From the NCBI GenBank assembly GCA_964459305.1, contig CAYWNA010000136.1, positions 1 to 34,262 of the forward strand: a stretch of DNA of 34,262 bases, read 5' to 3'. The position numbers and the translations under genes were made by a program. The stretch is from CAYWNA01 sp964459305. Lineage in GTDB: Bacteria; Planctomycetota; Planctomycetia; Pirellulales; Pirellulaceae. The notes under the pieces are model-generated. The model was given only the letters and a program-made list of their open reading frames with translations. It ran no database searches and was not told the DNA's origin. Shown in pieces: positions 14,307 to 23,016 of this stretch; position 1 is the first letter of the stretch, and each line of letters begins with the position of its first letter.

Positions 14307-16733
14307 TTATCTGTCCGCGGTGCGATCGCGCAGGGTTTCCAGGGCGGCAAGGACCAACTGGTTGAGCCCTTGGTTCCAACTGAGCTCCAACGCGGCGGGC
14401 AGCGCTAGTTCGATCGCCTCCTGGTCTCGGCGGGCCAGTTCGGCGCGGAGTGTCTCTAGGCAATCCGGCCATGGGCTGGGGAGGAATGCGGTCAATTGGG
14501 CGAGCTCTTGCTGCTCCATAGCGGCGAGGATTCGGCTGGCGCGGCGCAGGACCTTGCCCGTGACGGAGTAATCGTCCACCAGAGGCGAAACGTCCTTGCG
14601 GAAGCCCTCCGGTTCTCTCAGCACCATACCGCGAGTCGCAAACGCATGGGCCGCCTTCGGTTGGACGCGCTCCAACAGCAAAGCTATGACCAAGTGGCAC
14701 ACCGGCCCTGTTTCTTGCGAGTAGAACAGTGTCTGGATTTCCTGGTCGGTGTACACGCCCCGGCCCGCGACGGTCAGTGCTGCCTCTCGCCACACAGTCC
14801 ATAGCCAACTGCCGCGGGCGAACAACGGGTCGGCCCAAGGCACGGCGGCCAGCGCCAAACCAGCTTGCCAATTGGGCGGATCGAGGGTCGACGGGATCTT
14901 GAACTTCTCCTCCGATTCGTCGTCGCCGGACCGCATAAGAACGTCCACAGGCTCCAGGACCCCCAACTCGATCAAGCGGCGAAACAGCCGCAGACGCTCT
15001 GCGTCGGCCTCTGCCCATTTCGAATCGATGACTTTTTCGGGGACCGGACTGAGCAGTTGTCGCAGCACATCTTCGCGCGTCAGAAATCCCAACAGCGAGC
15101 TGACCGGTCGCTCGGAAACGAACGCGTTGGGCCGTTTGGCCGTTGCCTGACGCACCTCTCGATAACGCCGCTCGAACGCCCCCTCGGCAAACCGGATTTG
15201 CAGGGATTCCGGGTTTGCCCGATTTTGGAAGCGGAGCAGGCGACCCGTTTGCGCGTCGATTTCCACGTGGTGCGCGGCGTTGGTCAGCGACATGATGTCG
15301 CCTTGCCACTCGATGTGTGCGCCGTGCGTCGTGGCCATGGCAAGCGCCGCCGAGGGCTCGACATTCACGGTTGCCTCCAGCAGCGGGTAATCGCGATGCT
15401 TGCGTCCGCTATGGAAGCCGGCGTCAAACCTGACCGTGAATGGCTTCTCGGAATCGTCCGGCTTCTCTTCGAGAGCGAATCGGAGTTGGAAGTAGAACCG
15501 AACGTCGGGCGGTGTCGATTCGAGCTTCGCATCGACGCCCGCCGGATAGAATCCGACAATCCCGGGTCCGCCGAGAAACGTGACGCAGCGAGGCGGCTGG
15601 TCGGATCGAGATCGAACCGAGCCCAGCATGCCTTGCCCCGGGGACAGAATCGCCTCGACCTTCACGTTTTCCGTTGCGCCACTCAGCACCAGATCTCCCT
15701 GCCAAGCGTCCGGGTTTGCCAGCCACCGGCCGGCCTTGAGCAATGCAGCTTGCTCTCGTAAAAGCGGCTGATCGATCGCCGGCGCGAACGGCGGTTCAAC
15801 GACCGCGATACGCAACTTGCACTTGCCGCCGCCGAACGCTTCGGTGTCAATGTCCTGTTTGATGAAACGGCCCGATCGCCAGAGCTTGCAGTCGATTTGC
15901 GTAAGTTCCCGACGCCCCAGTCGCATACCCGCCTTCAAATCCAGGTTGTGGATAATCGCATTCCGGCTGCTCTTGGCATTGCCGACGATCTCGATCTTTT
16001 CGACGACCGACGGTGAGCCTGCGTCGCGAAAGCGAATCACCAGGTCTGCCGACTGAGTTGCCCGGTCCGCTTCCACATCCACCTGGAAATCCGCCAAATG
16101 GTATCCCAGATCCTCCAAAGCCAGCCTGACTTCGCGCTGCAGCTTTTTACGCGACCCCTCAGCCAACGGCGCGGGTTTGCCGGTTTGCCACGGCGGCGGC
16201 TTCAACTCCACCTCCTTGCCGTCGCGGTCCAGCCATGCGACGATCTTCTGGCTGTCACCAGGCAGGAACTTGGGACGCACCGCTTTGCTCGGAGGGTAGG
16301 GCTCGGTGAGCCGTTCGATCAGGTCCGGCCCAGGGAAAGCGTCAGCTCCAACAACGCGGATCTCGTCGCACCGATAGACCGGCCCTTCGCGCACGACCGC
16401 TTGCATGCACACTTCGTCGCGATTGACGCTGACGGTGACCTCGGCCTCGGCGCGGCCCGCCGCGAGCAAACCAGCCCGCAAACGCCGCTCGAGCACCGGC
16501 GCCAAGCCCGCCAGCGGCGCTCGCGGGTGAGCGGCCAGCACTGCTTCGACGTCGCGACTCAACGCCCGTATCACTTGATCCACGTCCAAGGACTCCAGTC
16601 CCCGGACGACCATGCACGACAAGTCGCCGAACTGGTCGACCGGTTCGGAATCCTCCGCATGGGACCGGCCTGATATCGCCAGGACTGCCAAGGACAAGAT
16701 AATGAAACGACTATGACGGGTCGACTCGGACAT
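14307..16733 (-). CDS. Large periplasmic POTRA-domain protein without barrel (808 aa)
   Basis: Exported by a signal peptide (FIILSLAVLAISGRSHAED); ATG at 16733 has GAGGG upstream and is better than the longer start at 16778. Two POTRA-like modules are visible. The first has VYRCDEIRVVGADAFPGPDL (about residues 119-138). The second is stronger: VVEKIEIVGNAKSSRNAIIH with AGMRLGRRELTQIDCKLWRS (about 243-287), matching the BamA/TamA pattern of strand, helix, small-step strand. In BamA-like proteins the POTRA array leads into a 16-stranded barrel, but here the last 450 residues are an extended beta region (FYFQLRFALEEK, VRFDAGFHSG) and then a helical part (VLRRASRILAAMEQQELAQL), with no terminal aromatic barrel strand. 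It may act as a soluble periplasmic partner in envelope assembly; this is inference. Confidence 0.75.
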   Translation of the reverse strand: MSESTRHSRFIILSLAVLAISGRSHAEDSEPVDQFGDLSCMVVRGLESLDVDQVIRALSRDVEAVLAAHPRAPLAGLAPVLERRLRAGLLAAGRAEAEVTVSVNRDEVCMQAVVREGPVYRCDEIRVVGADAFPGPDLIERLTEPYPPSKAVRPKFLPGDSQKIVAWLDRDGKEVELKPPPWQTGKPAPLAEGSRKKLQREVRLALEDLGYHLADFQVDVEADRATQSADLVIRFRDAGSPSVVEKIEIVGNAKSSRNAIIHNLDLKAGMRLGRRELTQIDCKLWRSGRFIKQDIDTEAFGGGKCKLRIAVVEPPFAPAIDQPLLREQAALLKAGRWLANPDAWQGDLVLSGATENVKVEAILSPGQGMLGSVRSRSDQPPRCVTFLGGPGIVGFYPAGVDAKLESTPPDVRFYFQLRFALEEKPDDSEKPFTVRFDAGFHSGRKHRDYPLLEATVNVEPSAALAMATTHGAHIEWQGDIMSLTNAAHHVEIDAQTGRLLRFQNRANPESLQIRFAEGAFERRYREVRQATAKRPNAFVSERPVSSLLGFLTREDVLRQLLSPVPEKVIDSKWAEADAERLRLFRRLIELGVLEPVDVLMRSGDDESEEKFKIPSTLDPPNWQAGLALAAVPWADPLFARGSWLWTVWREAALTVAGRGVYTDQEIQTLFYSQETGPVCHLVIALLLERVQPKAAHAFATRGMVLREPEGFRKDVSPLVDDYSVTGKVLRRASRILAAMEQQELAQLTAFLPSPWPDCLETLRAELARRDQEAIELALPAALELSWNQGLNQLVLAALETLRDRTADR

Positions 16734-16833
16734 AATACCCTCAAGTAAAACACGGCCTAGCATTTTTCCGCAGCGCATATATTGACGACTCTGGACAGAA
16801 CTATACCGCGACCGGCCAGGATTGGCACATTGT

Positions 16834-16912
16834 CTCGTTTAACCGTAAGCCGGAGGCGTGCGCGTAATCCGCTGGCCAAGCACAATCGCGCACGCCTCCG
16901 GGGTTAAACGAG
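16834..16912. repeat. Long inverted repeat, CGTTTAACC family, copy 1
   Basis: Arms 16834-16864 and 16887-16912 pair over 26 bases with one 5-base bulge (GTAAG) in the left arm. Each arm begins CTCGTTTAACC and ends GGAGGCGTGCGCG. It lies in the 378-base gap between the divergent POTRA and kor genes; apart from it I see nothing clear in that gap. A related copy is at 24036-24114. Confidence 0.85.
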
Positions 16913-17111
16913 CCATCCCCGACCAGGAGCAGTATAGCAGGCTGGCCGCATGGCTAGAACTGCGAGAGTTGCGCCGGGAGGCATGGTGTTCCAGCCTCCA
17001 TTGAATCAATAGTTCCTCCTAAATCTCTGTAGCACGCTACGACATGTCCGGATAGAATCGCGGAGACACTGACGACTGTTGATGCGGAATCCCTTGGCGA
17101 TTGAGTAGCGT

Positions 17112-17336
17112 ATGCCGTCCAAGCCGAAGATAGAAATTCGCGAAATCTGGTGCAAAGGCTGCGGGTTTTGTGTCGCGACGTGCCCTCAAGACGTGCTTGG
17201 CATGGACGACGCCAAGCTGGTTGTGGAAAAACCCGAGGGTTGCACGGGCTGCGAACTCTGCGTCTGGATCTGCCCCGATTTTGCTATCAAGATCACTAAA
17301 GAGGCGAACCACAGCCGTTCCCCTGCAGAGGATTGA
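17112..17336 (+). CDS. korD: 2-oxoglutarate:ferredoxin oxidoreductase, ferredoxin-like delta subunit
   Basis: A 74-residue 2[4Fe-4S] ferredoxin that passes electrons from the catalytic subunits of a 2-oxoacid oxidoreductase to free ferredoxin. Both cluster motifs are complete: C14, C17, C20, C24 and C44, C47, C50, C54, each ending in a CP pair. It is the first gene of a four-gene operon; its TGA ends one base before the GTG of the alpha subunit. The ribosome binding site is weak. A separate delta subunit is the arrangement known from archaea and strictly anaerobic or deep-branching bacteria, where gene order D-A-B-C is also found. Confidence 0.9.
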   Translation: MPSKPKIEIREIWCKGCGFCVATCPQDVLGMDDAKLVVEKPEGCTGCELCVWICPDFAIKITKEANHSRSPAED

Positions 17337-17337
17337 A

Positions 17338-18486
17338 GTGCAAGCCAACCCTGTCGCAGAGCGTGTTTGTTTGATGACGGGCAACGAGGCGTGTGCCGAA
17401 GCCGCCCTCGCTGCGGGATGTCGCTTCTTCGCGGGTTATCCGATCACGCCTTCGACCGAGATCGCCGAAACTCTTTCGATTACGCTCCCCCAAACGGGAG
17501 GCAAGTTCATCCAGATGGAAGACGAGATCAGCGCCATGGGCGCGGTTATCGGGGCTTCCCTGGCCGGGGCCAAGGCGATGACCGCGACCAGTGGACCGGG
17601 GTTCTCCCTGAAGCAGGAGAATATCGGCTATGCGTGTATGACGGAGGTTCCCTGTGTGATTGTCAACGTGATGCGTGGCGGTCCGAGTACGGGACTGCCC
17701 ACTCATTCCGCCCAGGGAGACGTCATGCAGGCGCGGTGGGGTACTCACGGCGATCATCCGATCATTGCCCTATATCCCCGTGGAGTGCGCGAAACTTACG
17801 ATCTGACGGTCCGAGCCTTCAATCTGTCGGAGACCTATCGAACGCCGGTGGTGCTGCTTCTGGATGAGACGATTGGACACGTCAGCGAGAAGGTGGTTTT
17901 GCCGAGCAAGGTTCAAGTTGTAGAGCGCGAAGACCCCAATTCTCTGCCGCAGCCATACTTGCCTTACGCCCAGACAGAAACCGACGTGCCTCCGATGGTC
18001 AGTTTCGGACAAGGGTATCGTTTTCATGTCACTGGTCTCGTTCACGACCACACCGGCTTCCCGACCAACGAACCCGCCAAGATCGACGAGTTCCTGAGGA
18101 GACTCGACAGAAAGATCACTCGTTATTCGGACCACATCATTCAGGTCGAGCAGCAGTTCGAGGAAGAGGCCGAAGTCGGTGTGATCGCCTACGGATCACC
18201 GGCGCGATCGGCCAAACATGCCGTCAAGCTGGCTCGCGCTGAAGGGATTGCCGCCTCGTTCCTGGCTTTGCTGACAATGTGGCCTTTTCCCGCAAAGCAA
18301 GTGAAGAGTATGGGCGAGCAGGTCTCCAACATCGTAGTACCGGAATTGAATCTGGGTCAGATCGCTCACGAGGTAGAATGGGCCGTGGAGGGCAAGTCGC
18401 GGGTCCACCGACTCTCGCGAATTGACGGCGAGCCGATCAGCCCTCAGCAGATCTTGGAGAGAATTCGCGAGGTGACAGCGAAATGA
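17338..18486 (+). CDS. korA: 2-oxoglutarate:ferredoxin oxidoreductase, alpha subunit
   Basis: Catalytic alpha subunit (382 aa) of a thiamin-diphosphate enzyme that oxidatively decarboxylates a 2-oxoacid to acyl-CoA, or runs in reverse in reductive CO2 fixation. GTG at 17338 follows AGAGGA and lies immediately after the korD stop; a longer frame would overlap korD. Family motifs: GNEACAEAALAAGCRFFAGY followed by PITPSTEIAE, QMEDEISAMGAVIGASLAGA, TSGPGFSLKQENIGYA, RGGPSTGLPT and the C-terminal VPELNLGQIAHEV. The sequence favours the KorA group over pyruvate or indolepyruvate enzymes, but substrate specificity is inferred. It overlaps korB by four bases (ATGA). Confidence 0.92.
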   Translation: MQANPVAERVCLMTGNEACAEAALAAGCRFFAGYPITPSTEIAETLSITLPQTGGKFIQMEDEISAMGAVIGASLAGAKAMTATSGPGFSLKQENIGYACMTEVPCVIVNVMRGGPSTGLPTHSAQGDVMQARWGTHGDHPIIALYPRGVRETYDLTVRAFNLSETYRTPVVLLLDETIGHVSEKVVLPSKVQVVEREDPNSLPQPYLPYAQTETDVPPMVSFGQGYRFHVTGLVHDHTGFPTNEPAKIDEFLRRLDRKITRYSDHIIQVEQQFEEEAEVGVIAYGSPARSAKHAVKLARAEGIAASFLALLTMWPFPAKQVKSMGEQVSNIVVPELNLGQIAHEVEWAVEGKSRVHRLSRIDGEPISPQQILERIREVTAK

Positions 18487-19367
18487 TTGACTTTGAGAAA
18501 TACCTGAGAATCGAGAAACTGCCCCTTATCTGGTGTGCGGGTTGTGGACACGGAATCGCTCTGAAAGCGATGATCGGCGCGATCGATCGGTTGGGGCTCG
18601 GCAAAGACGAGATCACCATGGTCTCCGGCATCGGCTGTTCGAGCCGGGCAACGGGCTACGTGGACTTCCATACCCTGCACACCACACATGGCCGGGCGAT
18701 TGCGTTTGCTACGGGCGTCAAACTGGCCAATCCCGATCTGACCGTGATCGTCGCTACGGGCGACGGAGACGCCACCGCGATTGGAGGGAACCACTTGATT
18801 CATGCGGCGCGACGCAACATCAACATCACCGTGGTTCTCTTCAACAACTGGATATACGGGATGACGGGCGGCCAAGTGTCGCCCACAACGCCTCAGGGCT
18901 ACCGAGCCACCACTGCCTCCCGTGGCAATCCTGAAGGTTCCTTTGACATCGCCTCTCTTGTTGCATGCGCAGGCGCCTCGTTTGTTGCTCGCGCGTCGGT
19001 GTCCCAGCCTGTGAAAATGAGTCGGCTCATCGAGAAGGGGATAGCGAAAAACGGATTTGCGTTGATCGAGGTCTTCACCCCGTGTCCCACGGCATTTGGC
19101 CGGCGAAACAAAATCGGCAAGCCGCTGGACAACTTGTCCTGGATCAGCGAAAGGACGGTGGACAAGAAAAAGGCCGACAAGTTGAGCGAACAAGAGCGGG
19201 AAGGGAAGCTGATTACCGGTGTGCTGACCGATGTGGACCGGCAGGAGTACACCGAAATGTACGATAGCCTGATTCAAAAGCTGCGTGCGGAGGGCACGCA
19301 ACCGGCTCTGCCTGAAAGGGAGGTGGTCACCGCCTGGGGCACTGGGAAAGAGGGGGAGAATCGATGA
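18483..19367 (+). CDS. korB: 2-oxoglutarate:ferredoxin oxidoreductase, beta subunit
   Basis: Thiamin-diphosphate-binding subunit (294 aa). It has the family opening WCAGCGHGI, the TPP/magnesium motif GDGDATAIGGNHLIHAARRN with downstream NNWIYGMTGGQ, and TTPQGYRATT. These match KorB-type beta subunits and distinguish it from the longer PorB. Translational coupling at both ends (ATGA overlap with korA and with korC) points to stoichiometric synthesis. The C-terminal 60 residues are charged and helical. Confidence 0.93.
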   Translation: MIDFEKYLRIEKLPLIWCAGCGHGIALKAMIGAIDRLGLGKDEITMVSGIGCSSRATGYVDFHTLHTTHGRAIAFATGVKLANPDLTVIVATGDGDATAIGGNHLIHAARRNINITVVLFNNWIYGMTGGQVSPTTPQGYRATTASRGNPEGSFDIASLVACAGASFVARASVSQPVKMSRLIEKGIAKNGFALIEVFTPCPTAFGRRNKIGKPLDNLSWISERTVDKKKADKLSEQEREGKLITGVLTDVDRQEYTEMYDSLIQKLRAEGTQPALPEREVVTAWGTGKEGENR

Positions 19368-19918
19368 GCTTTCGATACGAGATCCGGCTGAGCGGCGAGG
19401 GTGGGCAGGGGCTCGTTCTGGTGGGCAAGATCCTCGCGGAGGCCGCGGCGATCTACGACGGGATCAACGCTACCCAGAGTCAGTCGTACGGGCCCGAGGC
19501 CCGCGGCGGCGCAAGCAGATCCGAAGTGATCCTCTCCGACGAGGATATCGACTTTCCCAAGGCCGTGGAGTTGGACCTTCTTCTGGCGTTGACTCAAAAA
19601 GCGTGCAACCGATACATCAATGATCTCAAGCCAGATGGGATCCTACTGATCGATTCCGACGCGGTTGCGAGTGTTCCCGATGGCCCCTTTAAGGTTCTGG
19701 CGGTTCCGGTCATCCGCACCGCGGGCGAAAAACTGGAACGTAGTATCGTCGCGAACATCGTATCTCTTGGCATCATCACACGGATCGCCAAAGTCGTCTC
19801 GGAGTCTGCGGTGCGAGAAGCCATTCTGACGCGCGTTCCGAAGGGCACCGAGGACATCAATATGCAGGCATTCGAGTTAGGGCTCTCGATGGCCGACGAA
19901 ATGAATCCGAAGAGCTGA
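19364..19918 (+). CDS. korC: 2-oxoglutarate:ferredoxin oxidoreductase, gamma subunit
   Basis: Gamma subunit (184 aa) that helps bind CoA in the complex. The N terminus has the characteristic IRLSGEGGQGLVLVGKILAE and then QSQSYGPEARGGASRSEVIL, both diagnostic for the gamma family. Its ATG overlaps the korB TGA. In many bacteria gamma and alpha are fused; here all four subunits are separate, as in archaeal KGOR. This is the last kor gene; a palindrome at 19939-20005 separates it from the double nucleotidyltransferase gene. Confidence 0.93.
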   Translation: MSFRYEIRLSGEGGQGLVLVGKILAEAAAIYDGINATQSQSYGPEARGGASRSEVILSDEDIDFPKAVELDLLLALTQKACNRYINDLKPDGILLIDSDAVASVPDGPFKVLAVPVIRTAGEKLERSIVANIVSLGIITRIAKVVSESAVREAILTRVPKGTEDINMQAFELGLSMADEMNPKS

Positions 19919-19938
19919 TTGCACACGAGCGAAAACGC

Positions 19939-20005
19939 GTAGCTGGATTCGCAAGAATTCAGATGGATCAAACCGTCACTGTCTGAATTCTGCGAATTCA
20001 GCTAC
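19939..20005. repeat. REP-like inverted pair, GTAG-CTGAATTC family
   Basis: Units at 19939-19963 and, inverted, 19982-20005. The right unit read inward is GTAG, then a perfect 8-bp stem CTGAATTC/GAATTCAG with a GCA loop. The left unit has CTGGATTC/GAATTCAG (one G-T wobble) and loop GCAA. It lies between korC and the nucleotidyltransferase gene and could give differential expression within one transcript. Confidence 0.88.
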
Positions 20006-20049
20006 AAAAACACGAGCGACACTCGGCCGCTAGGCGACGGGAGTTTTTC

Positions 20050-23016
20050 ATGTTGCGCTACTTTCGACGGATCGAGGAGCGAGCCCAGGAACTGGGCAAC
20101 CACCGGCGGAAGTACATGTACGCGATCGAGACGCATGGCCGCCGCTTGATCGATCGGCTCGAAGAATCCGGCCTGTTCGATCGCGTTCACCTGCGACAGC
20201 CGGCGTCCGATGTCGGGGCCGAGATGGATGCGATCGTCAAGGCCGCCCGTTATGAGGAAGAGAGGCTCATTCTCCTGGGATGCTATTATGCGATCCAGTT
20301 TCTGAATATGAACATCCGGTCGATTGACCTGTTGCGATTGAGCTCGACACGGGCTGATGACCAGATTGGCGTCTACAGGCAGTTCCTCCAAAGGACGGGG
20401 GACGATTTTGGTGTTCTGATCCGGGAGTATCTAACACGGGTCCTCGACATCTTCCTGGGCGATGGCCCCCGAGCGAAATTCGTGGTTTGCACCGTCGGCA
20501 CGAGACTTCACCAAGATGATGTCGACATGGGGATCATCGACGATGGAAGCCCGCTCAGAAGCGAGTTGAACAAGGCCATCGGCAAGATGGCGCAGGAGAT
20601 GATGCGATGGACCAGCGTTCCCGACTTCTACCTGTCGGAGCACATCGGAGGCCACGGTTACTCCGTGTCCATCGACGAGTACGTGAATCGGCTGGACACG
20701 AAGATTCTGGATTTTGTGAGCGTCAGCGAACTCCTGTCGGCATACACGATCGTGGGCACCACATCCCTGTTCAAACGATTTGACCGTGAGGTTCGCAGCC
20801 GCTACTACTACAGCCGGCGGAGGACACGCCGTGAGCACGAGGGCTATCTACGGGGTCTGGTTGGCGAGATCGAATCGCTCCTCTTGTGGCCCAGCGATCC
20901 CAGGCACATCAACCCCAAGAATGACCTTCTCCGACTGGTGAGCTCAATTCTGTGGGCCTATCGTACCGCCAAAGGGATCCGTGAGACGGACGTGTGGGCG
21001 ACGTTTCAAAGACTTGCCAAGTCATCCGCCAAAACCAGAAGCCTCTTCCAGGAACTCGAACGCAACTACACGTACGTCGAGACGTTGCGCCATCTCTACC
21101 AGCAGTTCGCAGCCCACGAAGAGACCATCGATCTCACCGAGGCCAGAGAACGGGACTCCCTCAAGCTAGTCGCCAATGCCATGGGCTTTGAGGACATTGG
21201 CGTCATCCGCGCCCGCCAACAGCTGCTGGTCCACTACACCGAGCACGTGAATGCAGGTCGCCGCGCGATTCGTGCCCTCGTCCAATCGGTCTGCGAACAT
21301 ATCAAGAGCGTAACCGTCTTCACGGAGTGGTTCCGCCCGAAAGCAAGTCTTGGAATTGGGCAAGCACCGCGAAGACTTGCTGCCGACTTTTTCCAGCAGT
21401 CGCGCTACTTCCATCGCATCAAATACTGGAACGATCTTCTCGATCAGCTCGAGGCGGAAGACAGCGGTCTGGTTGAAGAGCTGTTCGCAGAGCTGAAGGC
21501 TATGGACGAGGCCCGGCGGAACGAGGTTTTGGGGTACGTTGCCCGCTGGGGTTATCATACCTTCTTCAATCTTCTGCGGCTTCTCACCATCATTGGAAAC
21601 GCCGCCCGGAAGTACGAATCGCAAGACGTCTTTGAGCTTCTGAACAATGTATCGCTCGAAATGATTCGGGGAACGCCTGACGAAATCAGACGATTTTCCA
21701 CCGTTTTCATGTACTATCCGCAACTCGTGCACCGCTATCTGTCTCTGATCGATGACGAAGTGCAGAACTCACTCTACGAGAAGCTCTCCGGCTCGGTCTG
21801 GGGCTCTCACGTCGCCGCGTGGCAGAAGCGTCTGTTGTGCTTCTGGGAAGTCAATCGACATTCAAGCCGGTTCTTCAGGCGGGCCATCGATCGTGTCTGT
21901 GAGCGGCATCCTGAGTCTCTTCTCGACTTTGGAAACCTCGACAAACTAGAACGTGCCACGAGAGGGCTCCTAGCCGACCTGATGCGGTTGCCATCTTACG
22001 AGGAGCAGAGGGTCGAACTTGGCATCTGCTACGATCTTCAGTTCCTGCGAATCGGGCTGGGGACTCTGCAGGGGATGCCACTGACGCAACTGGACGCGGA
22101 ATTTACCGAGTTTTCCGATCAGTTTCTTGAGATCTTGTTCGACATCTGCAAAGCGGAAATCGACGCCGCGTTGGGCCGCCAGATTCTGACCCACGATCTT
22201 CTTGGGCTTTTTGTCGCCGGAGGCCATGCCCGGGGCCGCGCCCACCAAGACGACTATGACCTTATCGTGCTTCTAAACTCCGATTCGGACGAGATGTTGG
22301 ACTACGCGGGCCGGATCCTTACCCGCTTCAATCGCGAGATCATCAAGCGCGGGATCATTCCTCAGTACCGGCTTGCCGACCACTTTGGCGGTTACGTAAC
22401 AAGATTCTCGGAGCTGGAACAGTATCTCAGGTCATCCGGCAAAGGAGCGCTCATCGAGATGTCGCAGCTGGTCGGGGCTCGCATGGTCGTGGGAAGCAGC
22501 CGGCTCGAAAATGAGTTTAAGACGAGGATCGTTGAGCAGTGCATCTACTCTCAGAAGGAAGTGTACGCGAATGCCGTTCTAGAGGAAATCCGCGCTCGGC
22601 ATGAGCATGAGATTCAGATGGGACAGGAGCTCCGATACCATGTGAAGGAATGCAGAGGAGGGCTGCGAGACCTGGAGCTGGGGATGCTGCTCTGGAAAGT
22701 GCTCTACGAGATCGACGAGCCGATCGGTTCGAGCTTCTGGCAAACGTTGTGTGAACGACGGCCGGAACGTCGAGAGGACTTTCTCGTCCTCAACGAGTCG
22801 TACCATTTTCTGAACCGGCTTCGCGACGTCTACCGCCTGACCGTCGTCCCTTCGAATCTCCTCGATCCACAGTACTTCGATCGGCCCGCCGAGGTGCTGG
22901 GCTACAAAGGCAAAGACGGCCTGACCGCGTGCGAGATACTCGACAAGCAGTTTCGATGGCACTGTGACACGGCGGCCGAAAGATTCGATGCGTTATCTGC
23001 AGAAATCGCGTCATGA
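20050..23016 (+). CDS. Tandem GlnD/GlnE-type nucleotidyltransferase protein (988 aa)
   Basis: A protein with two halves that are copies of each other. Half one has GTRLHQDDVDMGI (150-162; D157, D159), then DFYLSEHIGG and a region ending IVGTTSLFKRFDREVRSRYY. Half two has GGHARGRAHQDDYDLIVLL (724-742; D735, D737), then QYRLADHFGG and VVGSSRLENEFKTRIVEQCI. HQDD plus the D-x-D pair fits the nucleotidyltransferase superfamily. The second half also has KECRGGLRDLELGMLLWKV (866-884), close to the K-x-GPGGLRDL signature of PII uridylyltransferase GlnD. Two such halves in about 950 residues is the plan of glutamine-synthetase adenylyltransferase GlnE. No HD or ACT domain of GlnD is seen. The target (PII, glutamine synthetase or something new) is unknown. 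Start at 20050 has GGGAG upstream. Confidence 0.82.
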   Translation: MLRYFRRIEERAQELGNHRRKYMYAIETHGRRLIDRLEESGLFDRVHLRQPASDVGAEMDAIVKAARYEEERLILLGCYYAIQFLNMNIRSIDLLRLSSTRADDQIGVYRQFLQRTGDDFGVLIREYLTRVLDIFLGDGPRAKFVVCTVGTRLHQDDVDMGIIDDGSPLRSELNKAIGKMAQEMMRWTSVPDFYLSEHIGGHGYSVSIDEYVNRLDTKILDFVSVSELLSAYTIVGTTSLFKRFDREVRSRYYYSRRRTRREHEGYLRGLVGEIESLLLWPSDPRHINPKNDLLRLVSSILWAYRTAKGIRETDVWATFQRLAKSSAKTRSLFQELERNYTYVETLRHLYQQFAAHEETIDLTEARERDSLKLVANAMGFEDIGVIRARQQLLVHYTEHVNAGRRAIRALVQSVCEHIKSVTVFTEWFRPKASLGIGQAPRRLAADFFQQSRYFHRIKYWNDLLDQLEAEDSGLVEELFAELKAMDEARRNEVLGYVARWGYHTFFNLLRLLTIIGNAARKYESQDVFELLNNVSLEMIRGTPDEIRRFSTVFMYYPQLVHRYLSLIDDEVQNSLYEKLSGSVWGSHVAAWQKRLLCFWEVNRHSSRFFRRAIDRVCERHPESLLDFGNLDKLERATRGLLADLMRLPSYEEQRVELGICYDLQFLRIGLGTLQGMPLTQLDAEFTEFSDQFLEILFDICKAEIDAALGRQILTHDLLGLFVAGGHARGRAHQDDYDLIVLLNSDSDEMLDYAGRILTRFNREIIKRGIIPQYRLADHFGGYVTRFSELEQYLRSSGKGALIEMSQLVGARMVVGSSRLENEFKTRIVEQCIYSQKEVYANAVLEEIRARHEHEIQMGQELRYHVKECRGGLRDLELGMLLWKVLYEIDEPIGSSFWQTLCERRPERREDFLVLNESYHFLNRLRDVYRLTVVPSNLLDPQYFDRPAEVLGYKGKDGLTACEILDKQFRWHCDTAAERFDALSAEIAS

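Noticed and set aside
17030..17040. Short palindrome GTAGC-AC-GCTAC upstream of korD
   Set aside because: The loop of two bases is too small and the stem is the foot itself; it does not fit the REP-like plan.
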